Below, piece after piece: positions 15,526 to 23,155 of a stretch of DNA of 34,034 bases; position 1 is the first letter of the stretch; each line of letters begins with the position of its first letter. The position numbers were made by a program, and so were the translations under genes. The stretch is from Methanobacteriota archaeon. Its GTDB lineage: Archaea > Thermoplasmatota > Poseidoniia > Poseidoniales > Poseidoniaceae. The DNA is taken from contig NZFU01000051.1 of NCBI GenBank assembly GCA_002689345.1, positions 1 through 34,034 of the forward strand, given 5' to 3'. Below the pieces are notes generated by a model. It did no database searches. It worked only from the letters and a program-made list of their open reading frames with translations, and had not been told where the DNA came from.

Positions 15526-15540
15526 AATGCATATTGCATT
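15526..15540. promoter_or_regulatory. Candidate ThiR operator upstream of the ThiR-like gene
   Basis: AATGCA-TAT-TGCATT is a perfect inverted repeat with 6-bp arms, 44-58 bases ahead of the ThiR-like start. Read toward the gene, it is directly followed by a T-rich stretch (TTTTTAG) that could serve as TATA element, so a bound repressor would block the promoter. The assignment to ThiR is inference from position. Confidence 0.4.
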
Positions 15541-15704
15541 AAGTTTTACAGTCGCATTGAAAAATCATCCTATGGCATTTTTTCTATATCCTGCATAAAA
15601 CGGTGTACTGGGAGCATTACCTAAACTCGGTAAAAAAGACTCCTATTTTTTGAAATTCTAAGGTGTGGATTAAGCATATTTATATTTCACAAAAGGTAGT
15701 GTAA

Positions 15705-15717
15705 ATTATGACATAAT
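15705..15717. promoter_or_regulatory. 13-bp palindrome in the long intergenic region
   Basis: ATTATG-A-CATAAT is a perfect inverted repeat. A related, partly matching ATTATGCATA follows 26 bases later at 15731-15740. Their purpose is unknown; they lie too far from either start (over 220 and 310 bases) to be simple promoter-overlapping operators unless transcripts have long leaders. Confidence 0.3.
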
Positions 15718-15961
15718 GTTCTAATTATTCATTATGCATAGTTAAATATGCACCTCAACGAAAAAGACTACAGGGAGCGATAAATGTAAAATTTTCATGT
15801 TAAATAGCCTAAAAAACGAGAATAATCTCACAATATCTGGATATGGCAAAAACACTGAGAGTTGTAATTCTAAATAATCAAATTATGGCAAATATTTGTC
15901 AATAAATTAGTTCGGATAGCAATCGTATGTATTGAGCCTTACAATTGAATTCAAAAAACTA

Positions 15962-15997
15962 GTATAACAGCCCGGTTATACACAGGGTTCTAAACCC
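15962..15997 (+). promoter_or_regulatory. Tandem hairpins upstream of the decarboxylase gene
   Basis: GTATAAC-AGCCCG-GTTATAC (15962-15981, 7-bp stem, 6-base loop) is followed three bases later by GGGTT-CTA-AACCC (15985-15997, 5-bp stem). Both lie 30-70 bases ahead of the decarboxylase start and would fall in its leader RNA if transcription starts upstream. They could affect expression, or the first could be a DNA operator. Confidence 0.35.
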
Positions 15998-16028
15998 GCC
16001 TCCGATGGGGTAAGCCTGAGGGATGACC

Positions 16029-17432
16029 ATGGATGTCGACGGCTTCTTAGATGAAATCTTAGTCAAGATACGTGAACACCTCAATGGGACAGAGAAGGTT
16101 GTGGAATATATTCCGCAATCGAGTCTGCGAAAAACCGCAGACTTGAATTTACCATTGGAGGGATTGGGACTTGATACTGTCATGTCAGATATCGATCATT
16201 ATCTACGATATAGTGTGAAAACAAATCATCCAGGTTTTATGAATCCACTTTGGGGTGGCATAAATATCGCAGCCTTTGCTGGAGAAGTGATAGCAACTTT
16301 ATCCAATAATTCGATGTACACTTACGAGTTATCTCCATTGGCAACACTATTCGAACAAGCGTTAATTCGCAGAATGTGCGAAATTGTAGGATTCGGCGAT
16401 GGAAATGGAACCCTTACTACTGGAGGCTCAAATGGAAATATGATCGGTATGATGTGTGCGAGATACCAAGTCGACCCATTGGGCCAACAGAGAGGATTTG
16501 ATGGAGAGAAATTAGTATGCTTTGTTTCAGCCGAGTCTCATTACTCTGTTTTGATGGCTGCAAACGTATTAGGAATCGGGTTTGATAATGTAATCAAGGT
16601 GCCATGTGATGAAGATGGCCGAATGAGATGTGATAAGTTGATTGAAGAAATTGAACGTTCACGAATGAATAATCAAATTCCATTTTGTGTGGTAGCAACT
16701 TCAGGTACCACAGTTAGAGGCGCATTTGACCCAATTAAGGAGATTGCAGGTATTTGTTCAGATCAAAACCTATGGTTCCATGTGGATGCTGCGTGGGGTG
16801 GTTCCTGTCTTTTCAGTGCTAAGTATAGAGAATTGATGGATGGCGTTGAATTGGCAGATTCAATCTGTTGGGATGCCCACAAAATGATGGGAGTGCCATT
16901 AGTATGCTCAGCATTTTTGATAAAACGTCCGGAAATATTGAGGAAAATATGTTCGCATGGAAATGTTGCACACTACCTATTTCTTGGAGATGCCGAGGAT
17001 GTTGATTTAGGACGTATAAGCTTACAATGTGGTCGTAGAAATGATGCATTGAAACTATTTTTGGCCTGGCGAGAAAAAGGAGATGCTGGTTGGGCTAGAT
17101 TGATTGAATCTTACATGCATCTGGCCGACTATTTACAAGATAAAGTTGAATCAAATCCTCAGTTGGAAATGATGTCTACTCGTGATTGGACAAATGTCTG
17201 TTTGCGGTTTAGAGAAGATGGAATCGACAAAAATGAGATAAATGGACAGATTCGAGATCGAATTGTAAAGTCGGGAAGATTCATGGTTTCACAATCAAAC
17301 ATCGGAGACGATGTTATCTTGAGGCCAGTCATAGCAAACCCTGCAGTTACTAAACTACAACTCGATAAATTAGTTGAAGAAATAGTTTCGACTGGAAATG
17401 ACATCATACGTGGAATTCCATTTTCAGAATGA
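16029..17432 (+). CDS. PLP-dependent group II decarboxylase (glutamate/cysteine-sulfinate type)
   Basis: The 467-residue protein closely follows the animal GAD/CSAD layout: an N-terminal NHPGFMNPLWGG segment, TYELSPLATLFEQ, a PLP loop GGSNGNMIGM, then ATSGTTVRGAFDPI, D253 in HVDAAWGG, the Schiff-base lysine K285 in WDAHKMMGVPLVCSA and QCGRRNDALKLFLAW. It should decarboxylate an acidic amino acid (glutamate, aspartate or cysteine sulfinate), giving GABA, beta-alanine or hypotaurine; sequence alone does not settle which. ATG 16029 has GAGGG six bases upstream, while the earlier ATG 16023 directly abuts that site. The gene stands alone after the long intergenic region. The GAD/CSAD-like character suggests acquisition by transfer, though this needs a tree. 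Confidence 0.88.
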   Translation: MDVDGFLDEILVKIREHLNGTEKVVEYIPQSSLRKTADLNLPLEGLGLDTVMSDIDHYLRYSVKTNHPGFMNPLWGGINIAAFAGEVIATLSNNSMYTYELSPLATLFEQALIRRMCEIVGFGDGNGTLTTGGSNGNMIGMMCARYQVDPLGQQRGFDGEKLVCFVSAESHYSVLMAANVLGIGFDNVIKVPCDEDGRMRCDKLIEEIERSRMNNQIPFCVVATSGTTVRGAFDPIKEIAGICSDQNLWFHVDAAWGGSCLFSAKYRELMDGVELADSICWDAHKMMGVPLVCSAFLIKRPEILRKICSHGNVAHYLFLGDAEDVDLGRISLQCGRRNDALKLFLAWREKGDAGWARLIESYMHLADYLQDKVESNPQLEMMSTRDWTNVCLRFREDGIDKNEINGQIRDRIVKSGRFMVSQSNIGDDVILRPVIANPAVTKLQLDKLVEEIVSTGNDIIRGIPFSE

Positions 17433-17474
17433 GTATAAGCAAGTTATCAAATAACTTGACCTTGACAAATAATC

Positions 17475-18086
17475 GTGAAGGTTGGTAAACCAGATTGGTG
17501 GGATTCTGCAAAAGAATTCTTACTACAAGACCCTATTCTAGGACCTGTAGTGTCGAGGTATGGCAATGAATCATTGATTGGTAAAGGCGACCTCTTCTCT
17601 ACATTGGTTCGCTCAATAGTCGGGCAACAGATATCCGTTATTGCAGCTGATTCTATTTGGAACAGATTAGTAGATTTAGTGGAAGATATAGCCCCTAGTA
17701 ATATTTGCAATTTTACTCCTGAACAAATTGCATCCTGTGGCCTAACCAAATCCAAAGCGAATTATATTCATGGAATAGCGAATGACTCAGAGAATTTCCT
17801 TTCACCAAATTGGAGTGATTTGACTGACTCAGAAGTGAATAAACATTTGACAAGTTTTAGAGGAATTGGTCCATGGACATCTGAAATGATAATGATTTTT
17901 TCATTACTCAGACCTGATGTTTTCAGTATAGGAGACATTGGTCTAATCAATGCTGTCAAGACTTTAGTTCCTGATGCCAAAACCAAGGAAGACGTACTCC
18001 TTGTATCTCATTCATGGGCACCATACAGGACTGCTGCAAGTTGGTATCTATGGCGAATGTTAGATCCAGTGCCAGTAGAGTATTAA
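17475..18086 (+). CDS. DNA-3-methyladenine glycosylase II (AlkA-type HhH-GPD)
   Basis: The enzyme removes alkylated purines from DNA, starting base-excision repair. The 203-residue protein has the core HhH-GPD domain only, without the N-terminal beta domain of E. coli AlkA: SIVGQQIS in the first helical part, the helix-hairpin-helix FRGIGPWTSEMIM, and catalytic D154 in SIGDIGL. The C-terminal SWYLWRM region matches the family (RTAASWYLWR). The start is GTG 17475, which gives a normal family N-terminus. It follows the decarboxylase by 42 bases on the same strand, with no obvious functional link. Confidence 0.88.
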   Translation: MKVGKPDWWDSAKEFLLQDPILGPVVSRYGNESLIGKGDLFSTLVRSIVGQQISVIAADSIWNRLVDLVEDIAPSNICNFTPEQIASCGLTKSKANYIHGIANDSENFLSPNWSDLTDSEVNKHLTSFRGIGPWTSEMIMIFSLLRPDVFSIGDIGLINAVKTLVPDAKTKEDVLLVSHSWAPYRTAASWYLWRMLDPVPVEY

Positions 18087-18124
18087 TGGAAAATCCGTTA
18101 TAGTTAATCCTTCAAAAGGCATCC

Positions 18125-18370
18125 ATGGAGTTTGCATATTATTCCATCTCGCTTATTTTTGCATATGCAATTACTAGATGGATTACTGAAAATGTGAAGT
18201 TCCATTTTAGGAACAATAAAATTTGGCTTCATCATTGGATTATATCTGCTATTGTTATGCTTATCTTGTTGTATTTACAATATGAATCTCCTTTCATTTG
18301 GGGTGCATTAACCGGGGTTGCCTTAGAGGGAATTAGTCGGAAAAATTGGTCGATTCTCCGAAATAAATGA
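18125..18370 (+). CDS. Small membrane protein with an LHHW motif
   Basis: The 81-residue protein has an N-terminal hydrophobic segment (about 4-20), a charged loop (ENVKFHFRNNKIW), then LHHWIISAIVMLILLY and a third short hydrophobic part (FIWGALTGVALEGI). The C-terminus is basic (SRKNWSILRNK). Small membrane proteins with a conserved LHHW followed by a Gly-rich GALTGVAL-like end occur in archaea, but I know no function. The start ATG 18125 immediately precedes the first helix. It lies between the glycosylase and gcvT genes on the same strand. Confidence 0.6.
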   Translation: MEFAYYSISLIFAYAITRWITENVKFHFRNNKIWLHHWIISAIVMLILLYLQYESPFIWGALTGVALEGISRKNWSILRNK

Positions 18371-18420
18371 AACTTCATTCATCCGTGATGATTTAATGCC
18401 TACCTTGCCACCGTTGCTTC

Positions 18421-19530
18421 ATGTCAGATGGCGAACCGGTTCGTACTGCACTATACGATGAGCATGTTTCCTTAGATGGAAACATCGTTGATTTCCATGG
18501 TTTCGAATTACCAATTTGGTATTCGAACATTACAGAAGAACATCTTGCTTGTCGTTCAAGCGCTGGTTTGTTCGATGTTTCTCACATGGGGTCTTTTCGA
18601 TTTAGTGGAGAAAATGTGAGAGGTTGGTTAGAATCAATTGCAACTCAGAAATGTAGTTCAATAAGTCCCGGAAGATGTGCATACACTCATTTTTTGGACC
18701 ATGATGGTTATCTTATTGACGATATGATTTTCGCAGTAGTCTCTGAAACTGAGATTTTGGGCGTGCCTAATGCAAGTATGATTCCAGTGATGTGGAAATG
18801 GTTCAACTCCTTATTGCCAGATGACGATTCAATCACTCTGGAAGACCTATCACCCGAGACTAGTATTTTGGCATTGCAAGGACCGAAGGCCAAGGAATTG
18901 TGTGAATCGGTATTGGGTCCAGAAAACCATGTAGGCCGATTCAAATGGTCATTAATCAAAGAAAATCCTCTTGGAATTAGTGGCTGGATTCAAGGAACTG
19001 GTTATACTGGTGAAGCAGGATATGAGATTTTCATTCCCAATGACCAAGTTGCTTTACTTTGGCGCAGTCTGATTTCAGCAGGAGCTACACCTGTTGGCTT
19101 AGGAGCTAGAGACACGCTTCGATTGGAAAAAGGGTTCTTATTATCCGGAGTAGATTTTGCTTCACGAATTTTAGATGATAATCAATTATTGCATCGGGAC
19201 TCTTGGGAAACAAATGTGCCATTTGGCCTGGATGTTGAACACGATTTCGTAGGGCGGGATCGAGTGATTTCACATGGTGAAAATGACGCACGATTGTGGG
19301 GTGTAAAGCAATTGGAGAGAGGGCCACTTCCACGTGGTGGTAAAGATGTTGAAGATCTGAATGGAAACGTAATCGGTACATTGACCAGTGGTGCACCAGC
19401 ACCGTCACTGGATAGAACCGGAATTGGAATGGGTTACATCGCAGGTGTTAGGCCTGGAGATGAGGTGATGATTGTCGCATCTCCACGCAAAAAAGTTCGA
19501 GCAATTATTGCTCGTCCACCATTCGTTTGA
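18421..19530 (+). CDS. gcvT: Aminomethyltransferase, glycine cleavage T protein
   Basis: GcvT takes the aminomethyl group from lipoyl-GcvH and, with tetrahydrofolate (or tetrahydromethanopterin-like cofactor), releases ammonia and a methylene-C1 unit. The 369-residue protein shows the N-terminal FHGFELPIWYSNI and GLFDVSHMG motifs, the conserved Asp region GYLIDDMIF, GYTGEAGYEIF, LGARDTLRLEKG and a C-terminal barrel domain with TSGAPAPSLDRTGIGMGYI. Length is standard. No Shine-Dalgarno precedes ATG 18421, so a leaderless transcript is likely. It is separated from gcvPA/gcvPB by about 4.7 kb, and no gcvH or lipoamide dehydrogenase gene is in the window. A GC-rich hairpin directly follows its stop. 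Confidence 0.95.
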   Translation: MSDGEPVRTALYDEHVSLDGNIVDFHGFELPIWYSNITEEHLACRSSAGLFDVSHMGSFRFSGENVRGWLESIATQKCSSISPGRCAYTHFLDHDGYLIDDMIFAVVSETEILGVPNASMIPVMWKWFNSLLPDDDSITLEDLSPETSILALQGPKAKELCESVLGPENHVGRFKWSLIKENPLGISGWIQGTGYTGEAGYEIFIPNDQVALLWRSLISAGATPVGLGARDTLRLEKGFLLSGVDFASRILDDNQLLHRDSWETNVPFGLDVEHDFVGRDRVISHGENDARLWGVKQLERGPLPRGGKDVEDLNGNVIGTLTSGAPAPSLDRTGIGMGYIAGVRPGDEVMIVASPRKKVRAIIARPPFV

Positions 19531-19531
19531 T

Positions 19532-19550
19532 AACGCCCCTAAGGGGCGTT
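19532..19550 (+). terminator. GC-rich hairpin just after gcvT
   Basis: AACGCCCC-TAA-GGGGCGTT is a perfect 8-bp stem with a 3-base loop starting 2 bases after the gcvT stop. It stands out in AT-leaning DNA. There is no T-run after it, so it is not a classical intrinsic terminator; it may stabilise or define the 3' end of gcvT mRNA, or attenuate reading into the large downstream gene. Confidence 0.4.
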
Positions 19551-19582
19551 GACTTGATGAAGGGTCAGCACTACGCCATGTC

Positions 19583-22500
19583 ATGCGCCGAACAATCGCC
19601 CTTGGGATTCTTGCTTGCTTCCTGCTCTCAATCATTCCAGCAATCTCTAATTCCACTCCTATTTCTGATAGTGAGGGAGAGGTTATTGTCAATTCAAAAA
19701 TGATTGATGATTCTGAGTTGACACTATCACAATTAGATGCATTAAATGCAATCGGTATGAGCCGTGGAACAAACTCAAATTGGTCAGCTGCCGGTGGCTC
19801 AATGAATGATGATGAGATATACGAAATGGTATTCGATTCACAAGGCAATGTAATCATCTGTGGCACGATTTATCAAGCATCTCAATTCGGTGCAATCCAA
19901 GTTTATACCGAGGGTGAAGGCGATATTCTATTGGCCAAACTTTCCAAGGATGGTGATTGGGAGTGGGCTGTTTCAGCAGGAACTGCACTCTACTATGACG
20001 AATGCCGTGGGGTTACAATCGATTCTAATGACAATGTGTATGGAACCGGATATTTCCAGGGTTCAGTGAATTTCGGTAATACTACGGTAACCACTACTGG
20101 TTTCGACGGATGGCTAGCACGAGTGAATAGTACAGGGCAATTTGATTGGGCTATGAAATTCGGTGGTTTTGATGTGGATGTAGGTTGGGATTTAGCAGCT
20201 GACAATTACGATAATCTCTATGTGACAGGGTATTATCAAAACTTCACCGAATTCGATGCTACGCAGTTATCTGCGCAAGGAGAATCTGAAAATGCGAGAT
20301 TTTTCGTGGCATACTTCAATGTGAGTGCAAATCAATGGGATTGGGCCAAGGATACTTCTGGTTCTGGAAATGCAGTGCCTTATCAGGTGGTTGTAGAAGC
20401 TTCAACAAATGATGCATATATCGCCGGATACAATACTGGAACTGAACAATGGGGTAACGGTTCCTTCACTTCCAGCCCCGAATCTACCTATGCTGGATTC
20501 CTAGTGAAGTATGGCGATAATGGGACTTTCAAATGGGGTCAAAATACCGGAGGTAGCCAATGTTTCGGAGGCAATTGTGGCGTCTATTTCAATAATGTAG
20601 TAATGCATCCAAACGGAGGAGTTGTCGTTGGTGGAAACTTCTTGCAAACCTACAAGCAACAAGGTGGAAATGTAATCAATGGACAAGGCAGCTGGGATGT
20701 CCTCTTGTTGCGTTATGATGCTTCAGGTTCACAAATATGGGATTATCATGCTGGAGGAAATAGTGATGACCGTTTGCAAGCATTGTCAATTAATCCTAAG
20801 GGGCAAGTTCAGTTTGGAGGAAATCATCTCGAGGATATGAAATTCGGAACAACTACCTTACAGAAGAATTTCACAGCAGTGAAGTACGACGGTTTCATAG
20901 CTCAACTTGACAATAATTCTGATTTCCAGTGGGCTATGAGCATCGGCGGAGCAGATAATGATACTGTGGGTGCGCTTTTGGCATTGGATGATGGAACATT
21001 GGTTGCTGGAGGAGATTTCAGCGGTACTGTTTGGTTCGGAGATACTCCACGTACTGCAACTGACCAAGATGTATTCGTTTGGAAGTTCCAGCATGATAAA
21101 GACGATGATGGAATTACAGATTATACTGACAATTGTCTTAATACACCTAACGCTAATCAGAGTAATTATGATTCAGATATCAAAGGTGATGCTTGTGATA
21201 ATGATGATGATAACGATGGCTTACACGATGTTTTAGATGATTGTAAATACGGTGTGTTAGAATGGAATCAATCCAACTCAACACTAGATCACGACGGTGA
21301 TGGATGCAAAGATATCGAAGAAGATAGCGATGATGATAATGATGGTATTGATGATGGCGATGATAACTGTCCTAGTGGAGTATTAGATTGGACAATAGAT
21401 GCATCTAGTGATCTTGATAATGATGGATGTCGAGATATCGACGAGGATAACGATGATGATGGAGACAGTATTCTTGATGTCGATGACAACTGTCACTTTG
21501 TTTCCAATCCACTTCAAGAAGATTTCGAAGAAGATGGAATCGGTGATATTTGTGATGGTGATGACGATGGCGATGGAGTCGATGACACCTCAGATGATTG
21601 TTCACAAGGAGCCAAAAATTGGACCTCTGAAGCACAAACCGACAAAGATGGAGATGGCTGTGAAGATGAAAATTCTAATGAAGATCTAGACGATGATAAT
21701 GATGGAGTTTCAGATGATTTAGACTTTTGTCCAAGGGGTGTAACTGGATGGAATTCAACACAATCTAATGACCGAGATGGTGACGGTTGTCGCAATTTCA
21801 ATGAAGATAGCGATAATGATAACGATGGTGTAATCAATGCAGATGGTAATGGAATTGCCATTGATAATTGTCCTAATGGTATTACCAATTGGACAAGAAA
21901 CAGTACCAATGATAACGATGGCGACGGCTGCTTAGATGATAGAGAAGACGATGATGATGACAATGATGGCTTTTCAGATATCGATGACTACTGTCAATTG
22001 ACCGAAGGTTATGCAACCCAAGGAAGTAGAGGTTGCCCTGACTATGATGAAGATGGATGGGCAGATCAAGATGATGCCTTCTTCCAAGATGAGACTCAAT
22101 GGCAAGATTTTGATGATGATGGCTTTGGAGACAATCCAGATGGAAATAATCCCGACGCCTGCCCATTTGAATGGGGTAATTCTAGTAAGGATAGAGATGC
22201 ATGCCCTGATGATGATGGTGATGGATACTCAAATCCCGATTTACTTTGGACTGAATTGAATGGTGCAGATGCATTTGAAGATGATCCACAACAATGGTCA
22301 GATATCGACGAAGATGGCTTTGGAGATAATTTCGAAGGAGATGTTTTTGATAGATGCCCTGAGGTTAAAGGTACTTCTACAATCGATAGATTCGGTTGCC
22401 CGGATTCAGATGGTGATGGCTATTCGGAACCAGATGCTTTCTGGACTCTAGATAGATGGGAATCGTTAGGATATGGTCCTGACCAATTCAAATTCGACCC

Positions 22501-23155
22501 AACTCAATGGTACGATACAGATAATGATGGCTTTGGTGACAATTGGGGTAATCCTGAATGGAACGACACCAGAGATGAAGGCTGGCCTGGTCAATTTGTT
22601 GAAAATGCCACTTCTGCTGACATGTGTCCTTTAGAAAAACCGGATGGACGGTTCGATGATAATATCAACTACCCTGGATGCTTGCTTTCTGAACCGAGTG
22701 ATGGTGGAAAGATAACTACTGATGACACCTCTTCTGTTGATGATGAAGGAATGGGGACTGTCACAATTATCGGGATAATTGGCGGGGTAGTAGTCTTGGC
22801 ATTAGTCGGAGTACTTGTAGCTATAATGAAGAAAAAGAATCAGCCAAAGAAGAGGCGTCCAAAACCCAATCTATTGTCTGAACTTCCAAAGCCACAACCG
22901 CCAATGGCAGCAGGACCAACAGGTCCAGCACCTCCTTCTTCTGAAGAGGTTGGCGAAGATGCTGATGATATAACGGATGACTCCTCATCTGATGATGGAG
23001 CTTCTGATGATGAAGTTACAGTCGGTTCCTGGGAAGATTTACCTGCGGGTGACTATCTAGACCCTGATGAAAATGGTACTGTTTGGTTCAAGGCAAATGA
23101 TGGCGATAATTGGTATCAAAATGCCGATGGAACCTGGACAAAGTGGCAAGATTAG
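19583..23155 (+). CDS. Giant secreted propeller/TSP3-repeat protein with a C-terminal membrane anchor
   Basis: The 1190-residue protein has a signal peptide (1-22). Residues about 55-500 hold repeated beta-propeller-like blades of the SBBP kind (DSNDNVYGTGYFQGSVNFG, DNYDNLYVTGYYQNFTEF, LDDGTLVAGGDFSGTVWFG). Residues 505-989 are a long run of thrombospondin type 3-like calcium repeats (DxDxDG, DNCP, paired Cys). A transmembrane helix follows (about 1060-1082), then a basic stop-transfer patch, a Pro-rich linker, an acidic stretch and a Trp/Tyr-rich end (DENGTVWFKANDGDNWYQ, then DGTWTKW). The bulk should lie outside the cell, stiffened by calcium. The C-terminal 45 residues would be cytoplasmic and look like a small folded or binding module. 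It overlaps the convergent glycosyltransferase stop by 4 bases. Function is unknown; adhesion or polymer binding is inference. Confidence 0.85.
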   Translation: MRRTIALGILACFLLSIIPAISNSTPISDSEGEVIVNSKMIDDSELTLSQLDALNAIGMSRGTNSNWSAAGGSMNDDEIYEMVFDSQGNVIICGTIYQASQFGAIQVYTEGEGDILLAKLSKDGDWEWAVSAGTALYYDECRGVTIDSNDNVYGTGYFQGSVNFGNTTVTTTGFDGWLARVNSTGQFDWAMKFGGFDVDVGWDLAADNYDNLYVTGYYQNFTEFDATQLSAQGESENARFFVAYFNVSANQWDWAKDTSGSGNAVPYQVVVEASTNDAYIAGYNTGTEQWGNGSFTSSPESTYAGFLVKYGDNGTFKWGQNTGGSQCFGGNCGVYFNNVVMHPNGGVVVGGNFLQTYKQQGGNVINGQGSWDVLLLRYDASGSQIWDYHAGGNSDDRLQALSINPKGQVQFGGNHLEDMKFGTTTLQKNFTAVKYDGFIAQLDNNSDFQWAMSIGGADNDTVGALLALDDGTLVAGGDFSGTVWFGDTPRTATDQDVFVWKFQHDKDDDGITDYTDNCLNTPNANQSNYDSDIKGDACDNDDDNDGLHDVLDDCKYGVLEWNQSNSTLDHDGDGCKDIEEDSDDDNDGIDDGDDNCPSGVLDWTIDASSDLDNDGCRDIDEDNDDDGDSILDVDDNCHFVSNPLQEDFEEDGIGDICDGDDDGDGVDDTSDDCSQGAKNWTSEAQTDKDGDGCEDENSNEDLDDDNDGVSDDLDFCPRGVTGWNSTQSNDRDGDGCRNFNEDSDNDNDGVINADGNGIAIDNCPNGITNWTRNSTNDNDGDGCLDDREDDDDDNDGFSDIDDYCQLTEGYATQGSRGCPDYDEDGWADQDDAFFQDETQWQDFDDDGFGDNPDGNNPDACPFEWGNSSKDRDACPDDDGDGYSNPDLLWTELNGADAFEDDPQQWSDIDEDGFGDNFEGDVFDRCPEVKGTSTIDRFGCPDSDGDGYSEPDAFWTLDRWESLGYGPDQFKFDPTQWYDTDNDGFGDNWGNPEWNDTRDEGWPGQFVENATSADMCPLEKPDGRFDDNINYPGCLLSEPSDGGKITTDDTSSVDDEGMGTVTIIGIIGGVVVLALVGVLVAIMKKKNQPKKRRPKPNLLSELPKPQPPMAAGPTGPAPPSSEEVGEDADDITDDSSSDDGASDDEVTVGSWEDLPAGDYLDPDENGTVWFKANDGDNWYQNADGTWTKWQD
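21095..22550 (+). repeat. Tandem TSP3-like calcium repeat region
   Basis: Degenerate in-frame repeats rich in GAT/GAC codons encode Asp-x-Asp-x-Asp-Gly loops with regularly spaced Cys and a recurrent NCP or DYC turn. Early units are about 35-40 residues long (DGDGCxDxxEDxDDDNDG, then DDNCPxGxxxW). Later ones lengthen and carry DxFxxDxxQWxDxDxDGFGDN. The repetitiveness makes this stretch prone to copy-number change and misassembly. Confidence 0.85.

Larger units (their letters stand above)
15483..16028. other. 546-base AT-rich non-coding region between divergent genes
   Basis: This is the only long gap in an otherwise tightly packed window. No open frame of convincing length or composition is seen on either strand, and no tRNA-like cloverleaf. 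It holds the inverted repeat at 15526-15540, a 13-bp palindrome ATTATG-A-CATAAT at 15705-15717, TATGCATA at 15733-15740, a TATA-like run at 15676-15687, and two hairpins at 15962-15981 and 15985-15997. It must carry promoters for both flanking genes and could also encode a small RNA. Confidence 0.6.

Noticed and set aside
15940-16028. Possible tRNA-like element (GGGTTCTAAACCC resembling a T-arm)
   Set aside because: The loop does not fit the TTCRANY pattern, flanking bases do not extend the stem to five pairs, and no anticodon or acceptor stem can be drawn.
21289-21963. Long minus-strand open frames rich in Ser, Leu and His across the calcium repeats
   Set aside because: They mirror GAT/GAC-rich repeats on the plus strand (giving Ser/Ile/His-rich antisense), have low complexity and no ribosome site.
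21095-22550. CRISPR-like or mobile repeat array
   Set aside because: The periodicity is in-frame protein repeats with drifting DNA sequence; there are no constant repeats with unique spacers.
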